DNA of 16,909 bases from Albidovulum sp. GTDB lineage: Bacteria; Pseudomonadota; Alphaproteobacteria; Rhodobacterales; Rhodobacteraceae. Positions 15,151-16,909 of this stretch are shown piece by piece (positions within the stretch are counted from its first letter, which is position 1; each line of letters opens with the position of its first letter). The notes beneath the pieces are model-generated. The model saw nothing but the letters and a program-made list of their open reading frames with translations, had not been told where the DNA came from and searched no databases. The position numbers and the translations under genes were made by a program. The stretch lies in contig JAUQYB010000136.1 of the NCBI GenBank assembly GCA_030837825.1, positions 1 through 16,909 of the forward strand. The letters run 5' to 3'.

Positions 15151-15594
15151 TCAGAGCGGCTTCTTGAACCCCAGATGGCTCGGCGTGAAGCCGAGCCGTT
15201 CGTAGAAGCGATGCGCATCGGCGCGGGCGCGGTTGGTGGTCAGTTGCAGAAGCGCGCAACCCGCCGCCCGCGCCCGTGCCTCGGCCTCCGCCATCATTGC
15301 CGCGCCGATGCCCCGGCCGCGACGATCAGACGCCACGCGGACCGATTCCACCTGCGCCCGGCGGCTGGCCCGGAGCGAAAGGCCGGAGATGACGGTGAGC
15401 TGGCAGGTGGCGACGATGCGGCCCGCCTCGTCGCCGACGATCAGGATGTTGCCGCCTTCGGCCTGCATCGCGTCGAAGGCGGCGAGATAGGGGGCGAGGT
15501 CGGCCGCCTCGCGGCCCGCGCCGAGCGTGTCGTCGGCCAGAAGCGCCACGACCGCCGGCACGTCCTCGCGCGTGGCGTCGCGGAAGCGGATCAT
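15151..15594 (-). CDS. GNAT family N-acetyltransferase
   Basis: A 147-residue single-domain acyltransferase that moves an acetyl group from acetyl-CoA to an amine. Motif A is clear: [20 protein letters not shown] with the acetyl-CoA pyrophosphate-binding RRGRGIG at about residues 91-97. Motif B follows ([23 protein letters not shown], about 114-136). The sequence resembles small-molecule or toxin-resistance acetyltransferases, but the substrate cannot be told. The start codon overlaps the trpF stop as ATGA, so it is translationally coupled to trpF and is probably part of the ihfB-lapA-trpF transcript. Its stop is eight bases from that of the opposing methyltransferase gene. Confidence 0.93.
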   Translation of the reverse strand: MIRFRDATREDVPAVVALLADDTLGAGREAADLAPYLAAFDAMQAEGGNILIVGDEAGRIVATCQLTVISGLSLRASRRAQVESVRVASDRRGRGIGAAMMAEAEARARAAGCALLQLTTNRARADAHRFYERLGFTPSHLGFKKPL

Positions 15595-16235
15595 GTCGCG
15601 CCCGTCGCGGCGGCGATGAAGGCGCGGATGAGTGCCTCGTCCTTCACCCCCGGCGCGATCTCCACCCCGGAGGAGACATCGACCTGCCGCGCCCCGGTCA
15701 GCCGGATAGCGGTGGCGACATTTTCGGGGGTCAGGCCGCCGGCGAGGATCCACGGGCAGGGCCAGTATTTCCGCGCCACCAGCCGCCAGTCGAAGGCAAG
15801 TCCGTTGCCGCCCGGCAGGGCCGCGTCCTTCGGCGGCTTGGCATCGATCAGAAGCTGGTCGGCCACCCTGCCGTAGGTCTGGATCGCCGCGAGGTCGGCC
15901 TCGCCGGCGATGCCGACGGCCTTCATCACCGGCAGGCCGAAGCGGGCGCGGACCTCGGCCACGCGTTCGGGGCTTTCCGCCCCGTGCAGTTGCAGCATGT
16001 CGAGCGGCACCGCGCCGGTGAGGGCGTCAAGCTCGGCGTCGGTGGCATCCACCGTCAGGGCGACCTTGGCAACCCCCGGAGGCACGCCGGCCGCAAGCGC
16101 GGCCGCGGCGGAAGCGCCCAGATGGCGGGGAGATTTCGGGAAGAAGACGAAGCCCACATAGGCCGCACCGGCCTCGACGGCTGCGGTGACATGGGCAGGC
16201 TCCTTCAGCCCGCAGATCTTGACGCGAACGCTCAT
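15591..16235 (-). CDS. trpF: Phosphoribosylanthranilate isomerase
   Basis: Catalyses the Amadori rearrangement of phosphoribosylanthranilate to CdRP in tryptophan synthesis. The 214-residue single TIM barrel has the general base Cys8 in VKICGLK, the general acid Asp131 in LLIDAKPP, the LQLHG strand near 81 and the phosphate-binding AGGLTPENV and VDVSSGVE loops. It is a stand-alone enzyme, not fused to TrpC. The start at 16235 follows the family N-terminus; GGGGTGG lies upstream, and a GTG two codons earlier is also in frame. It follows lapA by 28 bases and overlaps the GNAT gene. trpB, expected right after it, is displaced about 2.8 kb. Confidence 0.97.
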   Translation of the reverse strand: MSVRVKICGLKEPAHVTAAVEAGAAYVGFVFFPKSPRHLGASAAAALAAGVPPGVAKVALTVDATDAELDALTGAVPLDMLQLHGAESPERVAEVRARFGLPVMKAVGIAGEADLAAIQTYGRVADQLLIDAKPPKDAALPGGNGLAFDWRLVARKYWPCPWILAGGLTPENVATAIRLTGARQVDVSSGVEIAPGVKDEALIRAFIAAATGAT

Positions 16236-16263
16236 GGCCACCCCATCGCAGGAACACTCGCCG

Positions 16264-16626
16264 TCAGCGGCCCGCACCCCGACCCTCGAGGATCGCCAGA
16301 ACCTCGTCCTCGGGCTCGGGCCTTGCATCCTTCAGCCGCTTGACCTCGCGCTCCAGCCGGCCAGCCTCGCGCCGGTGCTCGGTGACGGCCGCGCGGTGCT
16401 TGGCCTCGCGGAACCATTCCCAGACGAAGCCGATGGCAAGGCCGGCGATGATTCCGGCGAAGATGGCCAGGAACAGGGGAACGTCGACCGACCAGCCGAA
16501 CCCCATGAAGCTGTCCATCTCCTCGGGCAGGAGACGCAGGTTCACGATCTGCCGGTTGGCCGAAGCCACGGCCACGAGCACGATGGCCAGCACCGCGAGA
16601 AAGAGAAGGCGGAGGAAGCGCAGCAT
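16264..16626 (-). CDS. lapA: LapA-family (DUF1049) membrane protein
   Basis: A 120-residue inner-membrane protein of the LapA family, which in E. coli acts with LapB in controlling LpxC and lipopolysaccharide assembly. Two transmembrane helices (about residues 4-23 and 48-70) are followed by a charged cytoplasmic region with a predicted coiled coil (about 73-102). The loop between the helices contains a [11 protein letters not shown] segment typical of the family. It lies nine bases after the ihfB stop and 28 bases before trpF, an arrangement typical of Rhodobacterales. There is no evident ribosome binding site, so coupling to ihfB is likely. Which LapB-like partner it uses, if any, is not visible. 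Confidence 0.88.
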   Translation of the reverse strand: MLRFLRLLFLAVLAIVLVAVASANRQIVNLRLLPEEMDSFMGFGWSVDVPLFLAIFAGIIAGLAIGFVWEWFREAKHRAAVTEHRREAGRLEREVKRLKDARPEPEDEVLAILEGRGAGR

Positions 16627-16635
16627 GAGGGAGGA

Positions 16636-16909
16636 TTACCCCTCGTTCAGGCGGTCCCGCAAGAGCTTTCCGGTCTTGAAGAAGGGCACGTGCTTTTCCT
16701 CGACCGCGACGGAATCACCGGTGCGCGGATTCCGCCCCGCACGGGCGTCGCGCTTCTTGACGGAAAATGCGCCGAACCCCCTCAGTTCGACCCGGTCGCC
16801 ACGGGCAAGCGCCTCGATGATCTCTTCGAAGATCGTGTTCACGATCCGCTCGACATCACGCTGGTAAAGATGCGGATTCTCGTCGGCGATCTTCTGGATG
16901 AGTTCGGAC
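16636..16909 (-). CDS. ihfB: Integration host factor beta subunit (5' end just outside window)
   Basis: A DNA-bending nucleoid protein; with IhfA it forms a heterodimer that bends DNA sharply in recombination, replication and promoter control. About 90 residues are visible, beginning [20 protein letters not shown], so only the first few residues lie beyond the window edge. The DNA-inserting beta-arm [12 protein letters not shown] with the intercalating Pro is present, as are [17 protein letters not shown] and the [12 protein letters not shown] end. The sequence fits IHF-beta better than HU or IHF-alpha. It is first in the minus-strand string ihfB-lapA-trpF-GNAT. The gene usually upstream in this group is rpsA, outside the window. 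Confidence 0.96.
   Translation of the reverse strand, partial: SELIQKIADENPHLYQRDVERIVNTIFEEIIEALARGDRVELRGFGAFSVKKRDARAGRNPRTGDSVAVEEKHVPFFKTGKLLRDRLNEG

Noticed and set aside
12902..15259. A 785-codon open frame on the minus strand opposite the hydrolase-LuxR and methyltransferase genes.
   Set aside because: Its translation is Arg/Ala/His/Asp-rich without any domain, as expected for the antisense of GC-rich genes. The plus-strand genes have clear families and, for the methyltransferase, a strong ribosome binding site.
12790..15594. Insertion sequence, integron or prophage remnant carrying the genes between trpF and trpB.
   Set aside because: No transposase or integrase, no terminal inverted repeats, no target duplication and no tRNA gene could be seen at either edge.

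Overview
This window comes from a high-GC alphaproteobacterium, most likely a member of the Rhodobacterales (Paracoccus/Rhodovulum/Rhodobacter-like). The evidence is the very high third-position GC, the ihfB-lapA-trpF gene string at the right edge, the lldD, L25, Pth and IHF-beta sequences, and a secreted RTX-repeat protein of a type common in that order. It is an ordinary chromosomal stretch. I see no tRNA, rRNA, CRISPR array, insertion sequence or prophage gene. Genus assignment is inference.

Left part (1-5300). The window opens inside gyrB (+), which runs tail-to-tail into a minus-strand operon qmcA-nfeD-nudix with overlapping stop/start codons. Upstream of that operon on the same strand are rpsO (ribosomal protein S15), followed by a perfect 15-bp hairpin, a secreted or surface calcium-binding RTX-repeat protein, and an RluA-type pseudouridine synthase.

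Middle (5300-9650). Plus-strand genes follow: an L-lactate dehydrogenase gene (lldD) interrupted by one in-frame TAG 40 codons before its natural end, with a GntR-type operator candidate in front of it; rplY (L25/CTC) with a strong UUCG-loop terminator; pth; a ChaA-type cation/proton antiporter; and a DUF2237 protein.

Right part (9650-16909). A minus-strand pair encodes a secreted PepSY-like protein with a highly repetitive Ser-Lys-Glu-Pro tail and a membrane-anchored LuxR-type regulator. Next come a small unrecognised protein and a gene-free stretch of about 325 bases carrying a CATAAAC palindrome. Then follows the tryptophan region. In the order I expect from this group, ihfB, lapA, trpF and trpB lie together on one strand. 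Here trpF and trpB are separated by a GNAT acetyltransferase gene coupled to trpF and by two plus-strand genes. Those two encode an alpha/beta-hydrolase fused to a LuxR DNA-binding domain, apparently expressed from a leaderless mRNA, and a class I methyltransferase with an N-terminal winged helix.

How the genes work together: most genes here are housekeeping (DNA topology, translation, tRNA recycling, Trp synthesis, nucleoid structure). The accessory content worth attention is the hydrolase-regulator/methyltransferase pair, the PepSY/membrane-LuxR pair, and the broken or read-through lldD. No clearly unprecedented system is visible; these are candidate two-gene signalling modules supported by domain content and gene order only.
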